The translations under genes were made by a program, and so were the position numbers. The notes under the pieces were generated by a model that was given only the letters and a program-made list of their open reading frames with translations, had not been told where the DNA came from and made no database searches. This document shows, piece after piece, positions 28,290-37,219 of a stretch of DNA of 64,000 bases. The DNA comes from JARBAU01 sp040414675 (GTDB lineage: Archaea; Thermoproteota; Nitrososphaeria; Nitrososphaerales; Nitrososphaeraceae), in NCBI GenBank assembly GCA_040414675.1, contig JBEDUN010000164.1, forward strand, positions 29,481 through 93,480. The letters are read 5' to 3'. Position 1 is the first letter of the stretch, and every line of letters begins with the position of its first letter.

Positions 28290-30182
28290 TTATCGCTCCT
28301 TCACTCTCCGAGTCTTACTTCCAGTCTGTTTTGAAACTCTGTTATCCGTTAGTTTGAGATGGTCAACTAGGTTTTTTTCTGACTCTATTTCTCCTTGCCT
28401 ACTTTCCGACACATTCTTCGTCTTAATGATGTGCATAGGGTTGGATCGTACTGCATCTGTTTCTCCTATCCTATTTTCTACCAGTTTTAGGAACGCATCA
28501 GAAAGTTTTTTTGCGTCTATTTTGATCGACTCTGAAATCGCGTCAACTATTAGTGGAATATAGTGCTTGTAAAGTCGAAGCCTGTTTTCAGCCTCCTTAA
28601 TCCTAATTTCTTTGCGTATCTGTGCACTCACTTTTTTGTAAAGATCACCCAAACACAATCTCATGTATTTTTTTAGGCTTCCTTCTGACGCGATACTCTC
28701 CTTTCCTGCAGTTTTGTAAGGAATCTTTGTGGAACATATGTGAAAGAAAATATGAATTGGAAGAAGATCAATGGCGCGGTCAGATTTTACATCTGGGTTG
28801 AAGAATTGCTCTTTAACATCCTTCTTGGTAATGCCCATCTTATTAATTTCTACCTCAGATACCACTTCACGGGCTACGTCAGAACCCTCGTCATATAGTA
28901 ACGGTATTTTGTTCGCAAATCTGTATAGCCTGAAAGAATTTATATTTCCGCCATATGCTATGCCACATTCAACTATTGTTGCTCGATTGTTGATAATGCA
29001 AGTTTTTGAAGAATACGCGGTGAGTGCAGGTTTTAGCACTCTGACTGATAGTTGCGAACTGGGAGTTTCAAAGCTATTGTTCTCTCTTTTAGTTACGATA
29101 GTGTATTCTTCCATCATACCCGCAGTCAATATCTGCTCGCCAACCGGGCTAAGGTGATCGGTATTCGGAGACTGAAATTTGGTTTGCCTACAAGCGTTTA
29201 CTATTTTTATCAATTCATGCTCGTCATACTTTGTGGCATTTTTCAATTCTACTCCAGCCCTCGATAGTATTTCCTTTGCCTTTTCGTTTGACATCTTTTG
29301 GAATGAATTACACAATATTCCCTGAATCGTAGTCTTTTGGTTAGTAAAGGTAAAAATGGCCCTTTTCAATGTTTTAAGGTCCATGTCTGATGGATGTGGC
29401 AAAACCTCACTCGAGGGTTCAGGCATTTTATTAGTACGCCGTTCGAACACAACGCTGCCTTCGTCTGTGGTAAAAGTTATAATGGCATAAGGGTTAACTA
29501 TACTAGTTTGACTAATGTAATCATAAATTTTGCTTTTTGTGATCGGAGATAGCCTGGCACGCAACATGGCCTCTATTTTGAAACCCGATTTTGAATTAAC
29601 AGAATTTCCATATTTTTTAATGTCCTTTGACAAAACAATCGGCTTATTAGTTCCAATATCTGTTCTAAGTTCAAAATAGAATTCGTCAGTTCCTTCAAGA
29701 GTCTTAGTCCAGACCTTAAGAGGGTGATCCGTATCCTTGGTAGAAAATGCCGCGATCATTTTGAGCCCGACCCCAAATAAACCCCGTTGTTGCTTTTCAA
29801 CATACTTGCCTGAAGTTAAAAAGGAGCACACCGCGACTGGCACCTTGTCAGGAGGAATGCCTACCCCATTATCTTCACATGTAATAATCCACATGTCATT
29901 TAGTGAATCATATGTTTTTAAAGACAAGGAAATACTTGGTAATATGTGATCTACTTCGCAAGAGTCAAGGGCATTTTCTATTAATTCCCTAACTGCCATG
30001 TATAAGATGCGCTCGCCTGTAAAACCCGCCAAAGCTGAATTATCAACAAAAAATTCGGATTCGGCTTTTCTATCATAACGTACTTTACCGTTATTAGGTA
30101 AAACTCCAGCTTGGGTTCTCCTAATTTGAGTAGTAATCTCTGTACTTGTACGTTGTTTCAATCGACTCTTGTATTCAGACAA
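28290..30182 (-). CDS. top6B: DNA topoisomerase VI subunit B
   Basis: The 630-residue ATPase subunit opens and closes the gate of topoisomerase VI. Bergerat-fold motifs are present: VRELIENALDSCE near residue 62, CEDNGVGIPP near 107 and RGLFGVGLKM near 132. The transducer domain follows with its catalytic lysine region, and the middle H2TH part is present. The last 100 residues are charged and probably flexible, as in other thaumarchaeal versions. It is followed by top6A in the same operon and preceded by a 52-codon frame. Confidence 0.96.
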   Translation of the reverse strand: MSEYKSRLKQRTSTEITTQIRRTQAGVLPNNGKVRYDRKAESEFFVDNSALAGFTGERILYMAVRELIENALDSCEVDHILPSISLSLKTYDSLNDMWIITCEDNGVGIPPDKVPVAVCSFLTSGKYVEKQQRGLFGVGLKMIAAFSTKDTDHPLKVWTKTLEGTDEFYFELRTDIGTNKPIVLSKDIKKYGNSVNSKSGFKIEAMLRARLSPITKSKIYDYISQTSIVNPYAIITFTTDEGSVVFERRTNKMPEPSSEVLPHPSDMDLKTLKRAIFTFTNQKTTIQGILCNSFQKMSNEKAKEILSRAGVELKNATKYDEHELIKIVNACRQTKFQSPNTDHLSPVGEQILTAGMMEEYTIVTKRENNSFETPSSQLSVRVLKPALTAYSSKTCIINNRATIVECGIAYGGNINSFRLYRFANKIPLLYDEGSDVAREVVSEVEINKMGITKKDVKEQFFNPDVKSDRAIDLLPIHIFFHICSTKIPYKTAGKESIASEGSLKKYMRLCLGDLYKKVSAQIRKEIRIKEAENRLRLYKHYIPLIVDAISESIKIDAKKLSDAFLKLVENRIGETDAVRSNPMHIIKTKNVSESRQGEIESEKNLVDHLKLTDNRVSKQTGSKTRRVKER

Positions 30183-30223
30183 CTTAATTTAACTTTTTAT
30201 AAGTAAAGTATAGCACTTTAAGG

Positions 30224-30382
30224 CTAAAAATCAGACCAGTATGGAGTAACCGAGTTCCTCAATTCGTGTATTCTAAAACTAGCAACATGGACAAAGAACC
30301 TTTTTTTTGATTTTTCTACTACAATATAGTCTGATCCGCATCCAACTATATTACCTCTCATCAAGTCCTTCAACGTCTTCAT
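30224..30382 (-). CDS. 52-residue protein upstream of top6B
   Basis: An ATG at 30382 opens a frame of 52 codons that closes 41 bp before the top6B start on the same strand. The product begins MKTLKDLMRGNIVGCGSDYI and continues with a beta-rich pattern (VVEKSKKRFFVHVASF) before ending in Trp-Ser-Asp-Phe. The regular hydrophobic/charged alternation suggests a small beta-barrel. No family was recognised. Close spacing suggests co-transcription with the topoisomerase genes. Confidence 0.6.
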   Translation of the reverse strand: MKTLKDLMRGNIVGCGSDYIVVEKSKKRFFVHVASFRIHELRNSVTPYWSDF

Positions 30383-30900
30383 GGAGTACAAAATCTATGT
30401 TAGGCATTATTAAATATATATTCATTCACAGAATGACAATATCCAAAATTAAAAAAGACACATGACGTTGTGTAGTTGTATGGCTTATCAAAAGAATAAG
30501 AACAAATAGAATATTTTAGGTATTGTCTCTTTTTGCTAGATTCTCTGACTTTCAGTATTATACGATTAAAATCCAGAATGCAATTGGGTAATGATTGAGA
30601 CTCGATTATTCATGTTGTGACTTTTGAATAGACAGAAGGTTTTCCTATTTTGGTATGTACCTGCGTATTGTATGTTTTTATCCTCTATAATGTGGAAAAA
30701 AATTCTTTATTTAAAATTGGCAACCATGATTTTACAAACCTCAAACTTTTAGGGATAATTTATATTTGAAAAATCTTGAGATATACAATATCGGAAGTTG
30801 CAGTCGTAAAACCCCAAATCGTTTTATCACAAACATTACAGTAGATCGGACCATATCTTTGGTGCTAACCTATGATTTCTTGCTCTAGTATAGCAATATA
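30383..30900. other. Divergent intergenic region before aspartate kinase
   Basis: 518 bp, very AT-rich, with no coding frame. An AATATATT at about 30893-30900 is the probable TATA element of the kinase gene, which argues for a start downstream of 30901. Nothing else was recognised. Confidence 0.4.
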
Positions 30901-32367
30901 TTGCGCTTTCGATACTCAAATTTCCGATCGATTTCTTTGGTTCCTCTTGTAATTGCTAAATTTGGTGGTAGCGTCCTTGGATTAGATGGTGCGGGTATAG
31001 ATAACACGATCGACAGAATCAAACAAATCTGTGAAAAATCTAAAGTAGTAGCTGTTTTCTCAGCTCCGCTCACTACATATGCAGATAAGATTAGCTCAAT
31101 GACTGATGTATCTATTAGTATTGGCCGGAGTTACGCAGCTTCTGCTCCCTTAGATCTCGAAACCGTTTCACAGGTATATCAGAAAATTGCTAAAAAATAT
31201 CTTAATGAGATTTTTTATGATGACTTTCAAGGTCATTTTGACAAATTTAATCATAGAATTATAATTTCTTTGAAGCAGGCAGCAGAGAATAGAAGATTTG
31301 TCGATTTGATACGATCAAGAACTTTGGCATATGCGGGAGAGATTACGATGTCCTACTTGATGGATTTCATAATGAAGTCGAATGGAATTAAATCTAGTCA
31401 CGTGGATATAGATAATTGGCCAATTATTACAGATGACAATTTTGAGGCAGCTAATTTCATACTAGAAGAATCTAAACGTCACTTGAATCATCTGATTGAT
31501 TTGATAGAGAGAAATGATGTCGTATCGATAGGGGGTTTCATAGGCAAGACCATTGATGGTCTGGAAACAACGTATGAACGAGGTGGCTCTGATAGAACTG
31601 CTGCAGATCTAGCGATACTATTGCAGTCCAAATATGATGTGAGCATGGATTTCGCCAAAGATAGTGCAGTACTAAGTGCCGATCCAAAAATAGTCTTTCA
31701 TAACCTTGAGTTTGTTAAATATCTTTCATATAATGAAGCTAGGTTAGCTGGTATGTTTGGGATGAAAATCCTTGATCCTATTGCTATTAAAGAGATTAAT
31801 GATAACAAACTTGATATCCCAGTCGTAATTACTAATCTTAATGATCCAACAATAAAGACTACAATTCGTAAGGACGTCCCTGTTACAGAAAATGAGAATT
31901 TTGTGAAAATTATAACAGGCAAAAAGAACTGTGCAATAGTGAGAATGAACAGCGAATCGGCTAATCACCTAATAGCATCACTGGAAAAAGAAAAATTGTA
32001 TCATGATTTCATTAAGCTGTCCCCTTATGTACAGGATGAGATAGAGATCACGCGATTGTTATTCCTAGATGCAGACTACCTTAGAAGACATGAACGTATT
32101 GTAAGGGCATACGATTCTAACACACAGATTGTATACGGAAGAGGTGCAGTAACACTAATCGGGGATAAGATGTGGAAAATCCCAGGAATCGTATCTACAG
32201 TTAGTAGTACTGTAGGAGATCATAATATCAACATATTAAACCTAGATGCACAAGAAGAGACTTCCAGAATTTTAATCGTTGTAGAGGATAGAAATACTAC
32301 AGTAGGGGATACTGTGAAAGCCATTCATGAACATCGAAACCAAATACTCAATGGAGTCAATCAATGA
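30901..32367 (+). CDS. lysC: Aspartate kinase
   Basis: A 488-residue aspartokinase, first step of the aspartate family of amino acids. The N-terminal KFGGS motif lies near residue 20, the kinase core includes GGFIGKTIDG and the catalytic RGGSDRTAADLAI near 225, and two C-terminal ACT domains follow (from about residue 335; the second contains VSSTVGDHNINILNLD), which normally bind lysine or threonine for feedback control. The first codon is TTG; a second TTG at 30937, directly before VPLVIAKFGGS, fits the TATA position better and may be the true start. The stop overlaps the next start by 4 bp. Confidence 0.92.
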   Translation: MRFRYSNFRSISLVPLVIAKFGGSVLGLDGAGIDNTIDRIKQICEKSKVVAVFSAPLTTYADKISSMTDVSISIGRSYAASAPLDLETVSQVYQKIAKKYLNEIFYDDFQGHFDKFNHRIIISLKQAAENRRFVDLIRSRTLAYAGEITMSYLMDFIMKSNGIKSSHVDIDNWPIITDDNFEAANFILEESKRHLNHLIDLIERNDVVSIGGFIGKTIDGLETTYERGGSDRTAADLAILLQSKYDVSMDFAKDSAVLSADPKIVFHNLEFVKYLSYNEARLAGMFGMKILDPIAIKEINDNKLDIPVVITNLNDPTIKTTIRKDVPVTENENFVKIITGKKNCAIVRMNSESANHLIASLEKEKLYHDFIKLSPYVQDEIEITRLLFLDADYLRRHERIVRAYDSNTQIVYGRGAVTLIGDKMWKIPGIVSTVSSTVGDHNINILNLDAQEETSRILIVVEDRNTTVGDTVKAIHEHRNQILNGVNQ

Positions 32368-33275
32368 CAAGAAAAATTTGGATGGATGGTACCATTGTAG
32401 ATTGGGATGACGCGAAAATTCATATACTAACACATAGTCTTCATTATGGCACCGCAGTTTTTGAAGGTATTCGCTGTTATAACACCACCCAAGGTCTAAC
32501 AATTTTCAGATTAGATGATCATATTCAGAGATTAATAGATAGCTGCAAGATTTACTACATGAATTTGACGTACTCTGCCGAACATATAAAGAAAGCTGTA
32601 CTCGAAACGGTAAAGACAAACGGATCCGAAAATTACTATGTGCGTCCTATTGTTTATTATGGCTACGGGAAGATGGGTGTGAATCCCCTTCCCAACAAAG
32701 TTTGTATGGCAGTCGCTGCTTGGATATGGGACGAATCAATCTATATGCATCCTGGTGATGGTATCAGGGCAATGGTCTCAACTTGGACGAGGATTGACAG
32801 CAGATCTCTTCCAGTTTTGGCAAAAGCGACCGCAAACTATGCAAACTCTGTTTTGGCAAGAATTGAGGCAATAAATCAAGGATACGATGAGGCCATTTTA
32901 TTAAACTCCTATGGCAGAGTGGCAGAAGCTACTACCGAGAATGTTTTCATAGTAAAAGAACATCGTTTGATAACGCCGCCACTGACTGCAGGAGCTTTGC
33001 GTGGTATCACGAGGGACAGTATTCTCACTTTAGCGAGAGAGATGGGATTAGAGTCTTCAATTTCAGATTTTGGGAGGGAAGATCTTTATTTAGCTGATGA
33101 AATTTTTTTGTGCGGTACAGCAGCTGGTATAAAGCCGGTGACCGAAATCGACCATAGAATAGTTGGTGGGGGCAAAGTCGGGGAATTTACGAGAAGACTT
33201 ACTAACAAATATCAGGATGTGCTTGCGGGGAAGGATAGTAAGTACAGTAAGATTTGGCTTACATCAGTTAGATAA
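32364..33275 (+). CDS. ilvE: Branched-chain amino acid aminotransferase
   Basis: A 303-residue class IV PLP aminotransferase. The lysine that binds PLP is in the LAKATANYANS segment near residue 155; the GYDEAILLNSYGRVAEATTENVF region near 190 and GALRGITRDSIL near 220 complete the IlvE signature. It catalyses the final transamination to valine, leucine and isoleucine. Its ATG overlaps the aspartate kinase stop (ATGA), so the two are translationally coupled, linking the start of the threonine/isoleucine route with its end. Confidence 0.93.
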   Translation: MTRKIWMDGTIVDWDDAKIHILTHSLHYGTAVFEGIRCYNTTQGLTIFRLDDHIQRLIDSCKIYYMNLTYSAEHIKKAVLETVKTNGSENYYVRPIVYYGYGKMGVNPLPNKVCMAVAAWIWDESIYMHPGDGIRAMVSTWTRIDSRSLPVLAKATANYANSVLARIEAINQGYDEAILLNSYGRVAEATTENVFIVKEHRLITPPLTAGALRGITRDSILTLAREMGLESSISDFGREDLYLADEIFLCGTAAGIKPVTEIDHRIVGGGKVGEFTRRLTNKYQDVLAGKDSKYSKIWLTSVR

Positions 33276-33321
33276 CAGTGTTTATGAGGTAGAATTATAG
33301 AAATGGCTACTAAATGTCCTT

Positions 33322-34029
33322 ATGGTTATATTAAGGGGATTTATACATTCTATTGAATTAGACTTGTCATTTTTTACCAAGGAACTGACGGATCTGAGAT
33401 CCGATGCTAATCCAAAACGGTGGATCTCCCCTTATCGTAACACGTCACTATTGCACCTTTTTCTAATGGTTCTGTATTATCATGCAATTGGAGTGTTACT
33501 AATGCTAGGTGGGTCATATGCAGTTCAGCTATCGATGAATGACCACAGTCCTTCAAGTATTCCTAGATACCTCGTGCCTGTTTTAGGTGCTGGTCCTATT
33601 GAAGAATCGATCTTCTTTGGAATTCCTTACTATGCCACAGGAAACATTGTTGTTGTGATAGTTTCTGGTGCTGCTTGGGTGATGCTTCATATCTTTAATA
33701 CTAAGTCTCTCGACGCGGCAAGTCTCTCATATTCAAACTGGCTCTTTGTGATGCCTTCTTTTTTTTATAGTCTGAGAACGTGGATAAGTGGGAAAGGATG
33801 GTTTGCAATACTTGCTCACTCGTCATGGAATGGGATATTTTTCGTATTGGGTTGCGCTTACAATGAATATAGATGCTCCCTGATTCCGTCTTCCGGAGCA
33901 TCACCTCTTATCCAGGTCATGGAAATAGTACTATCAATTGCCCTGGTCACTGCCCTAACATATTTCTTGTATCGAAGGCGAGTCAGGATTAGAGCTGAAT
34001 CAGGCACTAACAAAAAATCCTTCTATTAA
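33322..34029 (+). CDS. CPBP-family intramembrane metalloprotease
   Basis: A 235-residue membrane protein with about six hydrophobic segments. The paired glutamates in GPIEESIFFGIPYY near residue 93, the histidine in WVMLHIFN near 118 and the HSSWNGIF motif near 170 are the three conserved motifs of the CPBP (Rce1-like) proteases. The initial ATG at 33322 follows within 50 bp of ilvE's end but is a separate reading unit. Substrates of archaeal members are unknown. Confidence 0.82.
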   Translation: MVILRGFIHSIELDLSFFTKELTDLRSDANPKRWISPYRNTSLLHLFLMVLYYHAIGVLLMLGGSYAVQLSMNDHSPSSIPRYLVPVLGAGPIEESIFFGIPYYATGNIVVVIVSGAAWVMLHIFNTKSLDAASLSYSNWLFVMPSFFYSLRTWISGKGWFAILAHSSWNGIFFVLGCAYNEYRCSLIPSSGASPLIQVMEIVLSIALVTALTYFLYRRRVRIRAESGTNKKSFY

Positions 34030-34397
34030 GGAGTCAGTATGAATGTCTTATGGTAAGTATGATATGAATTGGGAATGTTCTTAGATATCTGCAAATAAAC
34101 TTGATAGCTATTAATCTGTTATAGTATTATATTCATGTTTTCTAACCGAACTGTTCCGTTTTATGTGGTAGCTGTTAACAGAAAGTATTGCTTACTAAAT
34201 ATAGTTGATTCCAGGTCAATCTATCGAGATTTGACATTAGCGGTTTCATATAAAGGTGCTTTCTGTACCACCGCTATTTAGAAATTAATTACAAGAACTA
34301 TCTTTACAATCAGACGGCATCATTTTAACTTAGTTTCATAACACCGAGTTTAAATGTTCCTCAAAGGGATTTATTCAAAGGGGCTTAGCTAAAGAGA
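34030..34397. other. Intergenic region, nothing recognised
   Basis: 368 bp of AT-rich sequence with stops in all frames. Confidence 0.35.
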
Positions 34398-34751
34398 TTG
34401 ATTAATATCGAATCCCCATTGGGTCGTGGAGACAAAGGCAAGGGAAAACATGCAGCCTCTACAGAAAACAGAAGAATGGTTTGGGAGAGGGTTGTGTGGC
34501 CTTTAGTACTAGATCTAAACAGATCGTATTTCACCTTAAAAGAATACCACAGAACTAGAGATGAGTTTTGTAAATCTCAGGATATTCCTACTTCCAAGGT
34601 GGCAGGGGGTTTCGTGTCATTGTTAGTAAAGGGAATTTTAACAAGAGAAAATGATATTTATTCTATCCATTATAGGTTGATTCCATATATGCGAAAAAAA
34701 GCTGCTTTAGAATATGGATTACTAATTAGAGAAATTAATACTAAACGCTAG
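34398..34751 (+). CDS. Small winged-helix-like protein of unknown function
   Basis: A 117-residue basic protein. Residues about 45-105 can form a winged helix: TLKEYHRTRDEFCKSQDIPTSKVAGGFVSLLVKGIL then ENDIYSIHYRL as the wing. The N-terminal 30 residues are Gly/Lys-rich and probably flexible. It lies just before the tRNA gene on the same strand. No family recognised. Confidence 0.6.
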   Translation: MINIESPLGRGDKGKGKHAASTENRRMVWERVVWPLVLDLNRSYFTLKEYHRTRDEFCKSQDIPTSKVAGGFVSLLVKGILTRENDIYSIHYRLIPYMRKKAALEYGLLIREINTKR

Positions 34752-34794
34752 AGTCAAATACTGGTAGGTTATCTCAATTAGATGTAGCTTGGGA

Positions 34795-34934
34795 AGCCCG
34801 GTCGAATCTACAACGGAGCCGTTTGTGGATGCCGAATCTAGTGGCCAATCTCCAAGGTAGGGCTAGGGATTTCAGGCTCTGGATCTAAATAGAAAAGACA
34901 CCTGGAGACAGCAGTTCGAATCTGCTCCGGGCTA
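34795..34934 (+). tRNA. tRNA-Gln (CUG anticodon) with three introns
   Basis: The acceptor half AGCCCGG (34795-34801) pairs with CCGGGCT (34927-34933), followed by discriminator A. The T arm AGCAG-TTCGAAT-CTGCT lies at 34910-34926. The anticodon arm TCAGG-CTCTGG/A-CCTGG carries CTG at 34879-34881 and a 17-nt intron at about 34883-34899, the canonical 37/38 place. Two further insertions disrupt the D arm: about 34805-34836 (32 nt, between positions 10 and 11) and about 34849-34866 (18 nt, in the D loop). Removing all three gives an exact 73-nt cloverleaf with D stem GTCT/GGAT and loop AGTGGCCAA, a usual glutamine pattern. Intron edges may shift by one or two bases because of flanking repeats. 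An intron-encoded hairpin spans 34807-34830. Confidence 0.85.
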
Positions 34935-34935
34935 C

Positions 34936-34942
34936 TTTTTTT
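34936..34942 (+). terminator. T-run after tRNA-Gln
   Basis: Seven T residues start two bases after the tRNA's 3' end and act as the usual archaeal poly-T termination signal. The run overlaps the stop of the convergent pckA gene. Confidence 0.6.
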
Positions 34943-36542
34943 ATAAGATAGGACCCGCGCGTTTTATCTCTGGAGAGACATCATTGAATTTTTCAAAATT
35001 TTTCACAAAAAGTGAGGCTAGTCTAAGTGCTGCAGTATTATACTTCTCCTTGTCTGGCCACGTATTTGCAGGGTTCAAAATTTCTGAAGGAACTCCAAGA
35101 CACGCTGTAGGTATGTCTAAGTTAAAAATGTCATGATGTTGAAATGCCTCGATATCAAGCGTCCCATCGATAACTGCTTTTACCATCGATCTTGTGTAGT
35201 TTAGATTTATTCTTTTTCCGACACCATAAGGTCCCCCAGACCAACCAGTATTTATCAAATATACCCTAGTATTATGAGCTAGTAACTTTTGACCTAACAT
35301 TTGTGCATATCGACCAGCTGAAAGCAGCATAAATGGAGCTCCAAAGCATTGCGAGAAGGTTTCTTGTGGTTCAGTGATTCCTCTTTCAGTTCCAGCTAAC
35401 TTGCTAGTATATCCAGACATGAAGTGATACATTCCACCTTCTCTAGTTAGCTTGGATATTGGCGGCATTACTCCGAAGGCATCAGCGGTAAGAAATATTA
35501 TGACCTTAGGATGACAGGCTAACCCTGGGATGATCGATCCAGGTATGTATTCGAGCGGATAAACAACCCGCGTATTTTCTGTTATCCCACCATCATCAAA
35601 ATTAGGTAATCTCGTATTTTGATTTACAACCACGTTTTCCATCACCGCTCCAAATCTAATGGCATTCCAAATTTGGGGTTCATTTTCCTTTTTCAGGTGT
35701 ATGCATTTTGCATAACAACCACCCTCAAAATTAAATATCCCATTTTGTGACCAACCATGTTCATCATCACCTACCAAATATCTATCTTTGTCAGCCGAAA
35801 GAGTGGTTTTTCCTGTGCCAGATAGTCCAAAGAACAAAGCAGAGTCACCATCTTGTCCAACATTTGCCGAACAATGCATGGGGAAGATTCCATTAATAGG
35901 CAGGAGATAGCTCATGATTGAAAACATTGCCTTCTTTATTTCACCCGCATATGAGGTGGATCCAATGATGACCATTTTCTTGGTAAAATTTATTATTATG
36001 AATGTCTCGCTTTTTGTCCCATCTGTCAAAGGATTTGCCTTAAAATCGTTTACGGAAATCAAGCTAAATTCAGGCTGAAATGTTTGAAGCTCCATAGCAT
36101 TAGGTCTTACGAATATCTGCGTAGAAAAAAGGCATTGCCACGCCTTATCCGTAAGAACTCTTATCGGTAACCTTACTGAAGAATCTGCCCCTACAAACCC
36201 ATCAAAAACAAAATATTCTTTTTTTTCAAGGTGGGCTTTTATTCTTTCGAATATAAGATCGTATTTTTCTGGAGATAGCGAGTGATTCACTTTTCCCCAG
36301 TCCACTGTGTTGTGTGTGATCTCGTCATCTACGATAAATCTGTCATCTGGAGACCTTCCAGTATACTTTCCAGTGTTTACAGTTAATGCCCCTGTAAGAG
36401 ATAAAGTCCCCTCTCGCCTACGAATAGCAACCTCGATCAATGACGCAGGAGGTAAATTATGTTGAACCCTCCCCACTTTGATACCGGATCTTTCCAATTG
36501 CTCCTGACATTTGGTGGCCATAGAAGCTCGGTCGACACTCAT
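34941..36542 (-). CDS. pckA: Phosphoenolpyruvate carboxykinase (ATP)
   Basis: This 533-residue enzyme interconverts oxaloacetate and phosphoenolpyruvate with ATP. The kinase-1a loop GLSGTGKTTLS lies near residues 238-248, the kinase-2 region VGDDEHGWS follows, and the metal- and substrate-binding FIIINFTKKMV/GSTSYAGEIKK segment near 200 is present. The GTP-type consensus is absent. In thaumarchaea it feeds gluconeogenesis from the 3-hydroxypropionate/4-hydroxybutyrate cycle. The gene is single, starts at ATG 36542 and converges with the tRNA-Gln. Confidence 0.95.
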   Translation of the reverse strand: MSVDRASMATKCQEQLERSGIKVGRVQHNLPPASLIEVAIRRREGTLSLTGALTVNTGKYTGRSPDDRFIVDDEITHNTVDWGKVNHSLSPEKYDLIFERIKAHLEKKEYFVFDGFVGADSSVRLPIRVLTDKAWQCLFSTQIFVRPNAMELQTFQPEFSLISVNDFKANPLTDGTKSETFIIINFTKKMVIIGSTSYAGEIKKAMFSIMSYLLPINGIFPMHCSANVGQDGDSALFFGLSGTGKTTLSADKDRYLVGDDEHGWSQNGIFNFEGGCYAKCIHLKKENEPQIWNAIRFGAVMENVVVNQNTRLPNFDDGGITENTRVVYPLEYIPGSIIPGLACHPKVIIFLTADAFGVMPPISKLTREGGMYHFMSGYTSKLAGTERGITEPQETFSQCFGAPFMLLSAGRYAQMLGQKLLAHNTRVYLINTGWSGGPYGVGKRINLNYTRSMVKAVIDGTLDIEAFQHHDIFNLDIPTACLGVPSEILNPANTWPDKEKYNTAALRLASLFVKNFEKFNDVSPEIKRAGPIL

Positions 36543-36762
36543 CTATAATACATTGGAGCAGATATGTGCATATTTATTTGATTTCCTGATCTTTCAGCAT
36601 GATATGAACCGAACCCATGACAAAGCTTAAAGTTGGACAATCTATACAGCCTAGAATTCACTGGATATTATTGATATTCTGTATATATTAATTGATGACA
36701 ACTTGTGTGCCAGTATGGAAGAGAAGGCTTATAAAAAAGAATATTTCCTATAGGTAAGAAGA

Positions 36763-37035
36763 ATGGCAAGTACAATCTTTAGAGTTCAGTCGCACAAATT
36801 TAGTCAAGATAATATTCAAACGACTCTTGTCTGTTCCAAATGCGATGAAGTCTTTTCAAAGGAATTTCCACTTGATCTAGAGGGGCAAACAATTGAATTT
36901 AAATGTCCAGTTTGCGGCGCTCCAGGTGAGGCCGATCTCCCCTACAAGAGTGCCGAAGAACGAGAGGAATTTGAGGAAGACTTTGACGAGATTGAAGAGG
37001 AGGAAGGCGACAACGAATTTGAAGAAGATTTTTAG
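36763..37035 (+). CDS. Small zinc-ribbon protein with acidic C-terminal tail
   Basis: The 90-residue product has CSKC at about residues 24-27 and CPVC at about 48-51, one zinc-ribbon site. The last 30 residues are almost all Glu and Asp. This combination resembles small thaumarchaeal zinc-finger proteins of transcription or translation, with the acidic tail probably mimicking nucleic acid or binding a basic partner. No exact family could be named. Its own promoter lies at 36730-36745 (ATAAAAAAGAATATT). Confidence 0.65.
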   Translation: MASTIFRVQSHKFSQDNIQTTLVCSKCDEVFSKEFPLDLEGQTIEFKCPVCGAPGEADLPYKSAEEREEFEEDFDEIEEEEGDNEFEEDF

Positions 37036-37219
37036 ACTAGCCAAATAATCATAGTGGTATTAAGCTGTGCAATTAAATGATCCAGTACAGCAGAAATATC
37101 TGGGCTAAAATTTAGGTGATCGTTTATAGAAATTTAGCAAATGGGTGTCCTATGCATATCTTGGCCAGTTAATATTGCTTCCCATGAAAGCTATAACGGA
37201 CCTATCTGTAAATTATCCC

